A stretch of DNA of 64,000 nt, from contig NC_090173.1 in assembly GCF_024679245.1 (NCBI RefSeq), positions 50,489,376 through 50,553,375 on the forward strand, written 5' to 3'. Numbering within the stretch: the first letter of the stretch is position 1; the number at the start of each line of letters is the position of its first letter. The notes under the pieces were generated by a model that was not told where the DNA came from, made no database searches, and saw nothing but the letters and a program-made list of their open reading frames with translations. This stretch comes from Pseudorasbora parva. Taxonomy: Eukaryota; Chordata; Actinopteri; Cypriniformes; Gobionidae. The position numbers and the translations under genes were made by a program. Below, in pieces: positions 12,381 through 23,655 of this stretch.

Positions 12381-12928
12381 CATACACTAATGTAATAAAC
12401 CTTTGTGAAAAATAGCCTCAGTTGCCATGTTTCAGCGCATTGTTACGTAAAAGAATGAATCCACAACAAGCTCTTAAGTTTACAAGTGTTAGCCTAATTC
12501 TCTTCAGCTTCAGGCACGCAGCTCAAAAAGCAATGATCATATTTCAACCAGTAATATTAAAGAAATGTACTATTACTGTTAAATTACAAAATCACTGATA
12601 CATTATTTTTAATAAATAACACTTTGTTCTCGAATCATAATATTTTCATCAACAACATATTTTCATTAAAATAATTTCCTTATTGTCAGTGCGGAGGCTA
12701 TTTAATTGTATTGATCAATGGCAGATGCATTTTGTTACTTTACATGTAGCCTAATGTTGTACAAAGATATGTTTGCAATTAGGTATTTTATTGTATTATA
12801 TTTTTATGTTAGGCAATATATTTGTTGTTAGCACTTTCTCTGTGCATGGCGATAGATTATGTACAAGATTATTATGTTAAGATGGCCTATACTGTAGGTA
12901 CAGTAGCTACCTTATTCTCGGAGGTGCT
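12381..12928. other. Sequence interrupting Tc1 copy A, unassigned
   Basis: AT-rich sequence between the two parts of Tc1 copy A. It contains no recognised gene. Together with the solo LTR and 13300-13497 it forms the ~1.1-kb segment that separates the transposase halves. Confidence 0.4.
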
Positions 12929-13299
12929 TGTCACATGTCTGTCCTGTCTTGTGTGCACATGTGGGTTTTGTCAGTATGGCCATTTGTGCTTCTGTCATTG
13001 TCTGATCCCTCCCCCTTGTTATCTAATTAGTGTTTGATTTCTCCCACCTGTGTTCCCTCAGTCTCTGCCTCATTTATTCCCTTTTATAAGCTCCTGGTGT
13101 TTGTCAGTCTTTGGTCAGACCGGCGTCATGTCTACTTCTCCTGTTTCCCCGTGGTTTATTTTGGTATGTTTTTGAGTTTGTATTTGTTAATTCTGATTAT
13201 GTGTTTTTTCGTTTTCTGTGTAAGTTTAATTTTGTTAAATAAACCCTCATTTATCTCTGCACCTGCTTCCTCACCTTTTTCACTTCTCCTGATGTAACA
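12929..13299 (+). mobile_element. Solo LTR of a Ty3/Gypsy-type element
   Basis: A 371-bp segment begins TGTCACATG and ends TGTAACA, giving TG...CA ends. It has a TATA-like ttttataag (about 13081), an aataaa polyadenylation signal (about 13239) and the pyrimidine-rich composition of fish Gypsy LTRs. The flanking pentanucleotides are gtgct (12924-12928) and gcgct (13300-13304), four of five identical, consistent with a 5-bp target duplication. No internal domain or second LTR was found, so it is best read as a solo LTR. The ORFs within it are not genes. Confidence 0.72.
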
Positions 13300-13497
13300 G
13301 CGCTCACAGAGTTTAAGAAACAAAACACAGTTGGATTTAAAAAATAAGCATCACAACCAATAACAAATGTTTTTTTCCCAAATATAGTTCACCTAGAATT
13401 GAGTATGATGACATCAGGCTAGTGTTCGTTGAAATGTCAGGCACAAAAATTGCAATGAGCATGGCGGAAGTGACGTCTTCAGCATGTATTGACAAGT

Positions 13498-13712
13498 TAG
13501 CGACTTCTGCGCATTGTGCGCCTCAGCATGTGCTGACCCCAATTTACGTGGCTGAGTTGCTGTTGTTCCCAATTGCTTCCACTTTGTTATAATGCCACTA
13601 ACAGTTGATTGTGGAATATTTAGTCTATCACGATGAATTCTTTCTTTCACAAATGGTTGTAGAAGCGTCTGCATGCCTAGTGCTTGATTTTATACACCTG
13701 TGTGGCCAATTT
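13498..13712 (-). pseudogene. Tc1-like transposase remnant, copy A (N-terminal HTH part)
   Basis: The minus strand encodes LNIPQSTVSGIITKWKQLG, then a TATQPR motif, the helix-turn-helix DNA-binding region of a Tc1 transposase. The upstream leader has tgcatgcagacgcttctac as in copy B. Homology stops near 13498 (after agaagtcgctaac), and resumes at 12380 with the catalytic part after a loss of roughly 60 bp of transposon sequence. Confidence 0.85.
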
Positions 13713-13921
13713 AAAATCTCTTCTCTGATCACGGGCAGGGCAACCTGTCACTCACATGAGATCGACCAATAACCACAACCGTCCAATCAATTCCCCATGG
13801 ACAAAATCAAGTTCCACCCTACAATTTTTTCACTCAAATTAATGAGGTAAGAAAAGTCAACTTCCATTCACGTTGATTAAACCCGAAACCCTATAAAAGG
13901 ATCAAACATATAAATATAATT

Positions 13922-13926
<5 letters not shown>

Positions 13927-13977
<51 letters not shown>
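13927..13977. repeat. (TA)n microsatellite
   Basis: About 50 bp of TA, located about 60 bp before the first copy of the direct duplication flanking ttyh2 exon 1. Confidence 0.97.
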
Positions 13978-13980
<3 letters not shown>

Positions 13981-14039
13981 CTTTCTTGTTTGGTCAAAAA
14001 ACAATGGTTTGGTATTTTACACGTTATTTTATTTCTATT

Positions 14040-14185
14040 TGGGGCGGCTATGGCTATATTTATTATACTTATACATAGTTATAGTAATTGTAACTATTAT
14101 GAATATGAAGAACTTAGTCATAACTAGCCTTTAATAATCTAAATAGTTATTCTATAGTTGACGCTTGCATGTTTGTCAGTTGTTT
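14040..14185. repeat. Direct duplication, copy 1 (downstream side of ttyh2 exon 1)
   Basis: About 140 bp including ggggcggctatggctatattta and aactattatgaatatgaaga, then cttgcatgtttgtcagt. It matches 15041-15174 with small differences. Both copies follow a (TA)n tract. The two copies bracket ttyh2 exon 1 and its upstream region. Confidence 0.9.
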
Positions 14186-14268
14186 ATACAACATCCACAG
14201 CGCAAAACGTTTACTTTTAGAATTCCTCCGTCTCCCCTCCACAAACTAAACAAATTAACTCCTCTCAC

Positions 14269-14397
14269 CTGCTGATAGCTGGCGTCCTCCGGTTTAAAAG
14301 TGCTGTCGACCGCCTGGAAATTAAAGTTAAGATGGGGGAAATTATGCAGCCAGTAAGTCCACCATGGGGCAATGTAGTCCTGGCGCGATGAGGCCAT
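14269..14397 (-). CDS. ttyh2: Tweety homologue, coding exon 1 (N-terminus)
   Basis: A 43-codon exon reads MASSRQDYIAPWWTYWLHNF, then PHLNFNFQAVDSTF, then KPEDASYQQ. The DYIAPWW-xxWLH-xPH pattern and the (N/D)STF-P-D-SYQ ending are diagnostic of tweety proteins, closest to TTYH2. The ATG at 14397 has G at -3 and G at +4. An in-frame stop lies about 60 bases upstream with no ATG between, so this start is well supported. The donor is gtgagagg at 14261-14268, phase 0, matching exon 2 at 7887-8059. The encoded segment is the extracellular N-terminus before TM1. Later exons must lie beyond base 1. It could be the paralogue ttyh2l. Confidence 0.9.
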
Positions 14398-14740
14398 CCC
14401 GGGCGAGAAACTCAAGCAAGCCGCTGATCTCTGGAGCGCTCCGGTAATCCTCACTTACTCTACTATTAAAACACCAAACACAACGAAGATGATCCGCCAC
14501 CAGAAGACGAGACACAATGACTACACAGGGAAACACCGCACAAAAGTACTTCCCCAAGCTCTTTTCGCTTAAAAGGATGCATAACATCCAAGAGTTGAGT
14601 GTGTGGGCGCATGCAGAGAGTGGTCAGCTGTGACCCTTCAAAGCTCCCTGACACTGGCTGACTCCACGCGTCCCTCCTGCGACTGCGCACCGCACGCGCT
14701 CTGGGAGTGAGCGTCGACGGCACTGAACACTCGTGATGAG
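14398..14740 (-). promoter_or_regulatory. Putative ttyh2 5' UTR / proximal promoter
   Basis: This segment directly upstream of the ttyh2 ATG is markedly richer in G+C and CpG than its surroundings (for example ccacgcgtccc, gcgcaccgcacgcgc, gcgtcgacgg), as expected of a CpG-rich first-exon region. It falls back to AT-rich sequence by about 14740. I see no convincing TATA box and cannot place the start site. Confidence 0.55.
14466..14612 (-). other. Possible upstream ORF in ttyh2 leader
   Basis: An ATG at 14612 opens a 48-codon reading frame (MRPHTQLLDVMHPFKRKE...) ending at 14466, 68 bases before the main ATG. It matters only if transcription starts above 14612. A second ATG in the same frame lies 10 codons in. 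No homology is recognised, so it would act, if at all, as a translational uORF. Confidence 0.3.
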
Positions 14741-15017
<277 letters not shown>

Positions 15018-15040
15018 CCAAAATATGTTTTTTTATTTTT

Positions 15041-15172
15041 TTAGGGCGGTTAGTATATTTATTACACTTATACATAGTTATATTAATTGTAACTATTATG
15101 AATATGAACAACTTAATCATAACTAGCCTTTAATAATCTAAATAGTGTTGAAGCTTGCATGTTTGTCAGTCG

Positions 15173-15174
<2 letters not shown>
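15041..15174. repeat. Direct duplication, copy 2 (upstream side of ttyh2 exon 1)
   Basis: Matches 14040-14185 from agggcggttagtatattta through aactattatgaatatgaaca to gcttgcatgtttgtcagt. Differences are scattered substitutions and one short deletion (about 8 bp near ttctatag). It follows the 14914-15014 (TA)n tract. Confidence 0.9.
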
Positions 15175-15258
<84 letters not shown>

Positions 15259-15276
15259 GTATATGTATATGTATGT
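15174..15276. repeat. (TA)n microsatellite with tatatg variants
   Basis: TA tract followed by gtatat/gtatgt variants, directly after duplication copy 2. Confidence 0.95.
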
Positions 15277-17039
15277 CCTGGTACAGGGTTTAGATTAAGC
15301 CAGGATTAGGCATGAGTTCAATTCGGACATTTTATAAACGTGCCTTAGGAAAAAAAAAAAAAAAAATAGAAACATTAGCCTGCTGGTGTGCATCTTGAGG
15401 CAAAACAATGACACTGACATATTTTAAGATGTAAATTGCTCACTGTTAAACATGCATTTTAGTCTGGGACTAGCTTAAACCATATCTGTGAAACCAGGGA
15501 GTAAAAATGTGCCAAGTATGCGGTAAAAGGTCGACATCATTAGGTTATATAAAACGTTATAGCCTAGGCCTACTTTTACATAATTTTTAATAAAAGTTAG
15601 ACTTTTTGCATGATTTTTCATGAAGTTTTTCAACGTTTTTATTTTATTTTTATAATGTAATAAAAAAATAAAACAATCTCAGTTATGACATTTAATCCCA
15701 TAATTATTAGGCCTACTTGTGTCATAATTTAGATTTTTTTAATCCCATATTTTTAACTTTTGATCAGAATTATGAGATTTATTTTTATTTATTTATTGTA
15801 TTTTGAATTACACAACGCATTGTGCTTTAGGGTTAACAGAAATTTCCATAAAAATACTGGAAAATGTCCTGGCAGAAAATCACCAGTACATTTAAAATTT
15901 TATTTTTTTACAGTGTGACATACAAAGTTATAATTATGACTTGGTATGTTATGATAGTATGTTATGACATAAAAATGCAATTTTTTTGTCTGTGCTACCA
16001 AAAAGATCAAAATCATACTGTCTCATATACATCACAATAAAGTAACAGACTATGCATTGAAAAATAAATCTATTTCATACTCATTCAAAACGCCTCATTT
16101 TCAAAGTGAAAACCATTCTCAGTCAAGAGAGTGACTGCCATTAACTCTTTCACTCTTGTTCAACATTGACATCTGGTGGACAGAAAGGGCATTTCACAAA
16201 TTATTCGTCCTATTCCAGGGTTTTCAAACCTTTCTAAACCAGTGACCCTCTGATGTCCCCAAACTGCGTTTATGTGGCTATCATTAAAATAATAATAATA
16301 ATAATAAAAAATCACGTATATGCGGGGAACTACACTACCCACAATGCTGAAACAAAATCCACCAATAGCTAAAGTTAAGTCGCTGTTACTATGGAAACAG
16401 GAATAACCTGTGTTTGCTCAAATATTTATATATTTCAAATACATTGTATTTTTGTACTCATAAATAATGAGGGCAGAATAAAGACTGCGGTAAGAAAAAG
16501 AATGCACAGGAATGCACTCGTCTCCAGTTTCCCCTAAAATTGATTAAATTCAGGTTTATTGACAAAGGAGAAAATCATGGACACACAAAATATCCAGGAC
16601 GGAGCAAGGCCAAAATAATAAACAAAGACTCCTACTGGCTATGAATAAATAAATGCTCTTGTCATTGAGCAATCAATTATACAGCACTGATTCACAGTGC
16701 TCTCTGGGATGAGTTGCACCATAAAAGTAGTAAATAACTCAGTCGTGGATAAACTTTTGTCTATAAAATGAATGAAAAAATATGTAGGCCATCATTAAGA
16801 AAGGTCAATGAATTCTAATCAATCAATTAAGAAAAAAAAAATAGTTTAAGTATGCATGTGAGCACACATTCTCTTTAATAAACCTTCTAATATTATTCTA
16901 GCAATATTACACTCCATATGTTACACAATAGATGTGGGTGTTCAATTATTTGTTGATCCTCTGATCACGCACCGAGAGGTGGCAGTAGCACATTACAAGT
17001 CAAAAAGAAGAAAAAAGAGAAGAAAAGTAAAGAGCGAAA
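15277..17039. other. Intergenic, mostly unassigned
   Basis: Holds a poly-A run near 15351-15366, an AT-rich degenerate stretch (15560-15800) with repeated cataattatgag-like units, and an (ATA)n run at about 16287-16308. No gene recognised. Confidence 0.4.
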
Positions 17040-18100
17040 GACCAAGTGCTGAGAAATTAACATTTCACCTCTTTTTTAATTAAGGCACACGTCCATAAAA
17101 TTACAATCTGTGGTCATATGTCATGAATCACTGCTGCAATATGTGGAATCTCAAGTGTGCTGGTCCCGCATGAGTTCAGCCACACGGACGTGGTGAAGAA
17201 TGTGGGGGACGCGTTGAGCCATCCGCTGGGTGTTGCATATTTGCCATTTTTGGCACGTCAGATTGTCAAGGTCAAACCGTGCAAACCGCGCAGTTATTTT
17301 TTGATTAGAGGTCTGATTGATTTTAATATCAATTACTCGTCTGACTGCGATGACCTTCCCTCATAACAATTAAGTGACGAAGAATTAGGCGCAGGCTGTG
17401 CTAACTTCAAATTATGCAGGCCGGTCAGCTTCTGTAACCGAATGCTTATGATTTTGCCGCACAAAAAGAGTTTGTCAGCGCACAATGGTGTGGCATTTTT
17501 TGGGATACAAGCAAGCCTTCAAATCTCATTCGTCTCATTTTTTCGGTCTCTATAACTCCCTGAATCGCCATTATGAAATGATGACAGTGTCCCAAGACAC
17601 CTCAGGATGAATTTGCATAATACACATTTTCATAAAGGTTGTAGTTGACATCACCATAATGACTCTGAGAGGAATTTCCTTCCCATCGCCTGCCGTTATT
17701 ACACATTAATCCTCCAATTCCTGAGCAAGCTGTGATGGTTTGCGTTTGATGTTCAAAACAACGTATAGTGATATTAAGCAGTCTTTCCTCTTTGGTTATT
17801 GCTTTTTCGGATTTGGAATCCTAAATCCCTCTGTGGTGCAGGGAATGACTAAGGCCTATACATATGAATGAAGATTTACACATCAGGCTCAAAGAGTTTG
17901 CGTTCAATCAGACGCCGCTGCTCTCTAGCTCTGAGGGTTGTGCTGAGTAGCAATATCCCAGCTTCAGAGCAGGGAGATTTTACTTTCCCCCTGTCTTTGT
18001 TTTATTCTGATCTACTTTCATCCATTGAGACGTGTGTCTGTCTGAAAGTCCTTGACTAATTCAGCTGTGCCATCACCAGCAATGGAAAACAAGCGTATGT
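17040..18100. other. Unique sequence, candidate conserved non-coding element
   Basis: Lacks recognisable TE hallmarks and has mixed composition with homeobox-like cores (for example attaat, caattaagtg, gctaattagagg nearby). Two ORFs of 69 and 63 codons show no known family. The suggestion of a conserved regulatory element is inference only. Confidence 0.3.
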
Positions 18101-18492
18101 CTTTAATCACTGCCTTTTTTGAGTAGTTCTGCTAATTAGAGGTAAAGAAATTGTGCTATTACTGGACTCAGACCACTTAGAACTTCTTAGCAACCAGAGA
18201 GATATATGATTAAAAAAAAACCTTCTCAGAGTGTATGCATGGCAATGCCCTGGCCAATTTTTCTATTTCTTGGAAATAACTTTCCTGAGATGTCACAGAC
18301 CTCTGTGGACGGTAAAAGTGTTCGGCGGTGTTTTTCAGCTGTGTGATTCTTTGTTTAGCCAATCAGAAGGTTTTTAAGGCGCTTTTTCAGTTTGGAGGAT
18401 ACGAAATGTTTGCATTTTTTGTTCATCTGACAATAAAGACTTAAAGGGGAGACCAAGGCACACCGAGATCAAAAAGTGATCAAACAAGAAAC

Positions 18493-18504
18493 AAGATGAG
18501 AGTG

Positions 18505-18590
<86 letters not shown>

Positions 18591-18884
18591 ATTTATATAT
18601 ATATATATATAATTTATGTATTATTATTTTCTTTACCTGATCACTTGCTCCTCATCTCCCTTTGCTGACTTTTCTACTTTACCTCGAATCTGTTATAAAA
18701 ACATGTTAAGCGATTATAGACCTCATAACCATATGAAATTTGTGTATAATCACTCATAAAATTCTAACATAGTAGATTATAAAAAGAAAGGAATGAAGTA
18801 TTGAAACCGCCAGTAGGCGGCAGCGATTCACTGTTTAAATGAGTGAGCCACTTAAATCGTTCATTCATCCAATTCGTTCAAAAG
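18493..18884. repeat. Source-like copy of a block duplicated at 21912-22288
   Basis: Begins aagatgagagtgaattata, runs through a (TA)n tract, then aatttatgtattattatttt and a unique segment ending aattcgttcaaaag. The same block recurs at 21912-22288 with only (TA)n length differences and a few substitutions. Flanking sequences differ, so the block boundaries are sharp. Confidence 0.92.
18508..18612. repeat. (TA)n microsatellite
   Basis: About 100 bp of TA with a few ttta interruptions near the right end, inside the duplicated block. Confidence 0.95.
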
Positions 18885-19548
18885 TCAGATTCATTTAGGA
18901 ACAAAACAAACACTTGTGAATACTTTTGTCATTGATAATTACAGACACTATTGAAAAAAGAACAAGCAAAACAGACGGCTGCTTTGGTCATTTTTACTGA
19001 TAGCTAAATACATTGCAATGGATTTAGCTAGCTAAATATATGATGTCATGTGTACTTAGCTATTTCACAATGTTCTCATACCTCATTCTCAGTACATGCC
19101 TTTTTTTGCATCCCGCTCTGACCAGCAATTATGATCCGCTGTGCAGCGCTTCTCTTCATTTATTTCGCTAACGTTACCTGTGTGTGTGCTCTCCCATTCA
19201 AACACCGTCTCGCGTTGTTTTGGTGAAAGTGCGACTCATTGGTTGGGCGTTGCCAATCGGTTCAATGGAGGGGGAGTATTTTTTGTCTGATTTATTATGA
19301 CAGTCTATTTTATTAGGAACAAAATTCTTGTTACTAAATAAATGAATTCTACATATTTTTCATTTTATTTACTGTGATTTTGTAATTGATGGACTTGAAT
19401 ATTGGGGGGTCAACAATATTCAGCTTCACTTGGAAATACGTCACAGCACTGAAGAAAACTCACTCGCTACTTCCGGTTCACTGGGACGTTTGCAATCATT
19501 TTTTAATCGTATCCTTTAAATCTTTAACAAAGTCCCATTTAAATAAAT
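18885..19548. other. Intergenic, unassigned
   Basis: AT-rich sequence without recognised genes. An ORF beginning at 19386 runs into the following MITE and is not convincing. Confidence 0.4.
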
Positions 19549-19726
19549 GCTGTGTCCCAATCAAAGGCTGCATCCTTCGAATGCTGATTGGGTCACCAGG
19601 GCATGACAAAGGCTGTCCCAATTCATCAATGAAGGAGCTTTGCGTACTTCAGAATTCATTGTGTGCCAATCTCAGTCCGACCGTCACGGCCTTTCGAAGG
19701 ATGCAGCATTTGAATTGCGACACAGC
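19549..19726. mobile_element. Small TIR element (GCTGTGTCCCAAT...)
   Basis: Left end gctgtgtcccaatcaaagg then ctgcatccttcgaa; the right end is the inverse, ttcgaaggatgcagc then atttgaattgcgacacagc. The TIRs are about 33 bp and the element is 178 bp. The flanks give no clear target duplication. Related ends occur at 55063-55485. Confidence 0.75.
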
Positions 19727-20232
19727 CAAGGTCTCTTAACTCCACCATATTTGCAATGTCTCCAGCCAGCTATTTCTGCAATATATTTACAAATTAACGA
19801 TTGGGTATTTTTAGAAAGTGAAACATTTTTCACCATATTGCGTGTTGCACTTACTCCCATTCGTTCAGTAATATGAGTGCTCTGTCTTGGCGTATGTAAA
19901 GTCTTTGTCTTTAATACATTTTTATTACTTTGATTTTTACTTATATTGTTTGTTTGATGCTAAATATATACATTTAAAAAGAAAGTTTGATTGAACTAAA
20001 AACACAGTGATTTCTATAAGACAATATAGGGTTCTTCTTTTCTTTTCTTTTTCTACTTAGCTACTTATTTTCCATAACCTGCTTACTGGAATACAACTCC
20101 TCTCCTGTGGCCTCAGGGGGTAGTATCCATCAGATGTGCCATTCAGAAGCTTGCCAGAAGTAGGTCATTCAGGTACCTTTTGCCTACTGTTTTATGAAAA
20201 CTGAATCCAGACATACTCCATAGCAAAATCCC
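19727..20232. other. Intergenic, unassigned
   Basis: No gene recognised. The right part contains tactgttttatgaaaactg (about 20197), a motif recurring in inverted or direct form at about 20683, 22709 and 22754, showing that this area belongs to a repeated family. Confidence 0.4.
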
Positions 20233-20409
20233 AGAGTAGGCTACATGGTCTCACTCTACAGAGGGTTAAAGTAAAATTGAAGCAGTGTTAAAATTAATGA
20301 GATAATTAAGTGATTAATTGAGTGATGATTGAGCATTATTGAAGACACCTGATGATAATGAACAGAATCACTTAAGAAAAGAAGACTTTAAATCTCTCAA
20401 GCATCATGT
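20233..20409. repeat. Diverged direct repeat, copy 1
   Basis: From agagtaggctacatggtct through ttaagtgattaattgagtg and gacacctgatgataatga to aaatctctcaag. It matches 20754-21003, which carries about 70 extra bases. It is immediately followed by the MITE at 20414. Confidence 0.8.
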
Positions 20410-20413
20410 ATTA

Positions 20414-20679
20414 CACTCTAAAAAATGCTGGGTTAAAAACAACCCAAGTTGGGTTGAAAATGCACCGACCCAACAATTGAGTTGTTTTAACCCAATGGTT
20501 GAGTTGTTTTAACCCAGTGGTTGAGTTGTTTTAACCCAGTGGTTGGGTTAAATGTTGCTTAAGACAACCCAATTGCTGTGTAAGAACAACTCAACCATTG
20601 GGTTAAAACAACCCAATTGTTGGGTCGGTGCATTTTCAACCCAACTTGGGTTGTTTTTAACCCAGCATTTTTTAGAGTG
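20414..20679. mobile_element. TA-flanked hairpin MITE (CACTCTAAAAAATGCTGGG), 3-unit version
   Basis: 266 bp, flanked by TA at 20412-20413 and 20680-20681. Ends CACTCTAAAAAATGCTGGG and CCCAGCATTTTTTAGAGTG are perfect inverse repeats and most of the element folds on itself (gggttaaaaacaacccaa / ttgggttgtttttaaccc). The left half carries three units of a 22-bp repeat (gttgagttgttttaacccaGTG type). It is nearly identical to 22419-22706. Confidence 0.9.
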
Positions 20680-20753
20680 TATGAATTCAGTTTTCATAAA
20701 ACAGTATGAGTAGTTTGTCTAAATTCAGCAAAATCGTTAAATCAACACTGCTC

Positions 20754-21003
20754 AGAGTACATGGTCCTAATCTACAGTGTTGAAGTAACACTGGATCAGT
20801 GTTAAAGTTATTGAGATATTTATAAGTGATTAGTTAAGTGATGATGGATCATTAGTGGTGGCACCTGATGATATTGAGTAGAATCATTGAAAGAAAGAGA
20901 AACAAGAACAGAAAAGAAAAGAAAGAAATACACCAATTACAACTGACTTACAGCCACAGCATTAGATCAAAGATATATAAAAGCTCAAATCTCTCAAGAT
21001 CTC
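20754..21003. repeat. Diverged direct repeat, copy 2
   Basis: Matches 20233-20409 (agagtacatggtc, gatgatggatcattag, cacctgatgatattgag, aaatctctcaagatc), with an insertion of about 70 bp including a GAAA-rich stretch. Confidence 0.8.
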
Positions 21004-21814
21004 AACTCCATAAACAGCATTGCTAGCTTATTACTAACCAGATCGACTTTATTTCTGTCAAATGTCTACAGAAGTTCTTTTTTTTTTAATGAACAGCAGT
21101 TTAGATGTTGATGTTTTATTGAAAATGTCTGGTCACCATTATGGTGATCAGTATTTCCTTTAGTTGGGTGGTTTGACTCTTGGTTTATGTGAGATTGTGA
21201 TTTTTGTAACAGTGTTTAGCAAAACACAGAATTTGTTACAAAGAAAGCCTGAAACAAAGATGATCTGGTTACATAGTTTTCATCATCGTAAAGTAGATGA
21301 ACTAATCTTACCAATGACCTAAAGTGAGTATTTGTTATTAATATATTACCAAAATACTTTCTTGCCACAGATCAGACATTCTGATTTCAGATTTTTTTTT
21401 AATTGTGGGATGAAAATGTTTAGACACACACACACATACATCAAGAATCAGCATATGAATGGTGACATGCTTCATGCCGCAATGCATTCTGGGAGCCACC
21501 ATAGTATAAAACTTATGGCTCCCACCATGCATTGTTGAGATTCATATGCCGATTCTTGATGTCTAAAATGTATATATTTTTAAATTCCCCCATAGTATAT
21601 TAAATCAATTCAGAATGTCTGCTCTGTGGCAAGATAGATGAAAGTCATCTATTAATAATGAATAACCACTTTTGTTCAGTGATCAGATTAGTGAATCATT
21701 TTACATTATTATGATGAAAACTACCTCACTTTCATCTTTGTTTCTGGCTTCCTTTGTAACAAATTATGTGTTTCAACTGTTAACAAAGACCACAAAACTC
21801 ACATTAAAAAAGCC

Positions 21815-21908
21815 AAGAGTCAAACTGCCCACCGGAAACACTGATCACCATAATGGCGACAAATCATTTTAATCATCTAAACAGCTGCTAATTCTCAAAA
21901 AGAACTTC
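21815..21908. repeat. 94-bp direct repeat, left copy
   Basis: From aagagtcaaactgcccaccg to ctcaaaaagaacttc. It matches 22286-22379 with a single mismatch (aacagctgct versus aactgctgct). The pair flanks the inserted block 21912-22288. Confidence 0.95.
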
Positions 21909-21911
21909 AAA

Positions 21912-21923
21912 AAGATGAGAGTG

Positions 21924-22022
<99 letters not shown>

Positions 22023-22288
22023 GTATTATTATTTTCTTTACCTGATCACTTGCTCCTCATCTCCCTTTGCTGACTTTTCTTCTTTACCTCGAATCTGTTA
22101 TAAAAACATGTTAAGCGATTTAGACCTCATAACCATATGAAATTTGTGTATAATCACTCATAAAATTCTAACATAGTAGATTATAAAAAGAAAGGAATGA
22201 AGTATTGAAACCGCCAGTAGGCGGCAGCGATTCACTGTTTAAATGAGTGAGCCACTTAAATCGTTCATTCATCCAATTCGTTCAAAAG
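21912..22288. repeat. Inserted copy of the 18493-18884 block
   Basis: Identical in layout to 18493-18884, including a (TA)n tract (about 21927-22016) and aaccgccagtaggcggcagc. Both are in direct orientation, about 3.4 kb apart. The junction with the right 94-bp repeat overlaps by the microhomology aag at 22286-22288. Confidence 0.93.
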
Positions 22289-22379
22289 AGTCAAACTGCC
22301 CACCGGAAACACTGATCACCATAATGGCGACAAATCATTTTAATCATCTAAACTGCTGCTAATTCTCAAAAAGAACTTC
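22286..22379. repeat. 94-bp direct repeat, right copy
   Basis: Second copy of 21815-21908. After it, the palindrome arm continues with tgtttacatatgacagaaat, as expected for the uninterrupted element. Confidence 0.95.
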
Positions 22380-22418
22380 TGTTTACATATGACAGAAATA
22401 AAGTCAATCTGATTTGTA

Positions 22419-22706
22419 CACTCTAAAAAATGCTGGGTTAAAAACAACACAAGTTGGGTTGAAAATGCACCGACCCAACAATTGAGTTGTTTTAACCCAA
22501 TGGTTGAGTTGTTTTAACCCAGTGGTTGAGTTGTTTTAACCCAGTGGTTGAGTTGTTTTAACCCAGTGGTTGGGTTAAATGTTGCTTAAGACAACCCAAT
22601 TGCTGTGTAAGAACAACTCAACCATTGGGTTAAAACAACCCAATTGTTGGGTCGGTGCATTTTCAACCCAACTTGGGTTGTTTTTAACCCAGCATTTTTT
22701 AGAGTG
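22419..22706. mobile_element. TA-flanked hairpin MITE, 4-unit version
   Basis: 288 bp, flanked by TA at 22417-22418 and 22707-22708. It is nearly identical to 20414-20679 except for one extra 22-bp internal unit, which accounts for the whole length difference. Confidence 0.9.
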
Positions 22707-22806
22707 TATACTGTTTTATGAAAACTGAATTCATATATACCACTCTTTTCATATACTGTTTTATGTAAACTGAATTCATATATACCACTCTTTTCATATA
22801 CTGTTT
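22707..22806. repeat. 45-bp tandem duplication
   Basis: Units starting tatactgttttatgaaaact at 22707 and 22752, with a partial third at 22797. The unit includes the tactgttttatgaaaactgaattc motif seen elsewhere in 20.2-22.8 kb. Confidence 0.9.
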
Positions 22807-22914
22807 TTTGCCTATATAGTAAAGAAGGGCATATTCAGGTTTAAAATCTACATCGTTTTAATGCCACAGGCTGGTGAATAATGGCTGAATAGTTTACAGT
22901 ACAATACAAAATGA

Positions 22915-23060
22915 TGTTTTATTAACAAATTTCGAGAGGTTCATTTCATTTCAGATAAAAACCTAATTAAACACAAGTGGAGCACATTAAGCTAATCAAT
23001 GTAATCAATGATACGAGGTTTAAACAGTAGATTTAGCTTTTTTCGTTGATAGTTTTTCTT
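22915..23060. repeat. Dispersed repeat, shares sequence with 26665-26880
   Basis: gatgttttattaacaaattt, ctaattaaacacaagtggag and gcacattaagctaatcaat recur with variants at 26665-26880. Its nature is unknown; the two copies flank the 23.1-26.6 kb interval in direct orientation. Confidence 0.75.
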
Positions 23061-23655
23061 TTAGCTTGGGCGGCTTGTCCGGCAGGTCGTCTCACTTGCC
23101 CACTCATGCTGGCTCCAATGAAATTCCGCTCGAAGCAAATCTACAATCCAAAAAGTATTTTTCTTACAAATTTATAACCTATTTAAAAAACTCCTTTATA
23201 CCGCTTCATCAACATTTACGGTAAAAGGTAAACTAATTTCTGCTTTTCCCTAAATGTATGTAATTGTGTTTGCCACGATACACAACTCCATTTCTGCCAT
23301 CCAACAATTCTAATCAATTCACAAACTTCAAACATTGATGTTCTAAAGAAATGTTGATATAACGTGGTGTTTTTGGAACCATGACGACAGAGTCAACTGC
23401 GAGAGCAGTGCTCAGACAGTGTAAAAAATGCACACCACTCAGACTTCAGTTCCTGTCTTAAGAAACAGAAAATGATCTATAATGTAGGCCTATTGTTCCA
23501 GCACAGACAGATACTTTTCACACATGAGAAATGCGCTCATCATAGACACGCACACAGTTGCCGTGGTGATGTACAATAAATATACTTGCTGGTAAAGCGA
23601 ATGAACATTTCTTGAGGCTAAATCAATAAAATAATGACAATACAACAGTGCATAT
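23061..23655. other. Intergenic, unassigned
   Basis: Nothing coding is recognised. It ends at the target duplication of the following hAT element. Confidence 0.4.

Larger units (their letters stand above)
21036..22415. mobile_element. Large imperfect palindrome (fold-back element), right arm interrupted
   Basis: Left arm from cagatcgactttatttctgt through ggtcaccattatggtgatca and tttgttacaaagaaagcct to ccacagatcagacattctg. The right arm is its inverse, from cagaatgtctgctctgtgg through aggcttcctttgtaac-like sequence and tgatcaccataatggcgac to acagaaataaagtcaatctg. The apex is near 21510, between two inverse copies of caagaatcagcatatgaat. The right arm is interrupted by the 377-bp templated insertion at 21912-22288. 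The arm sequence is shared with the MITE at 3495-4830. Confidence 0.85.
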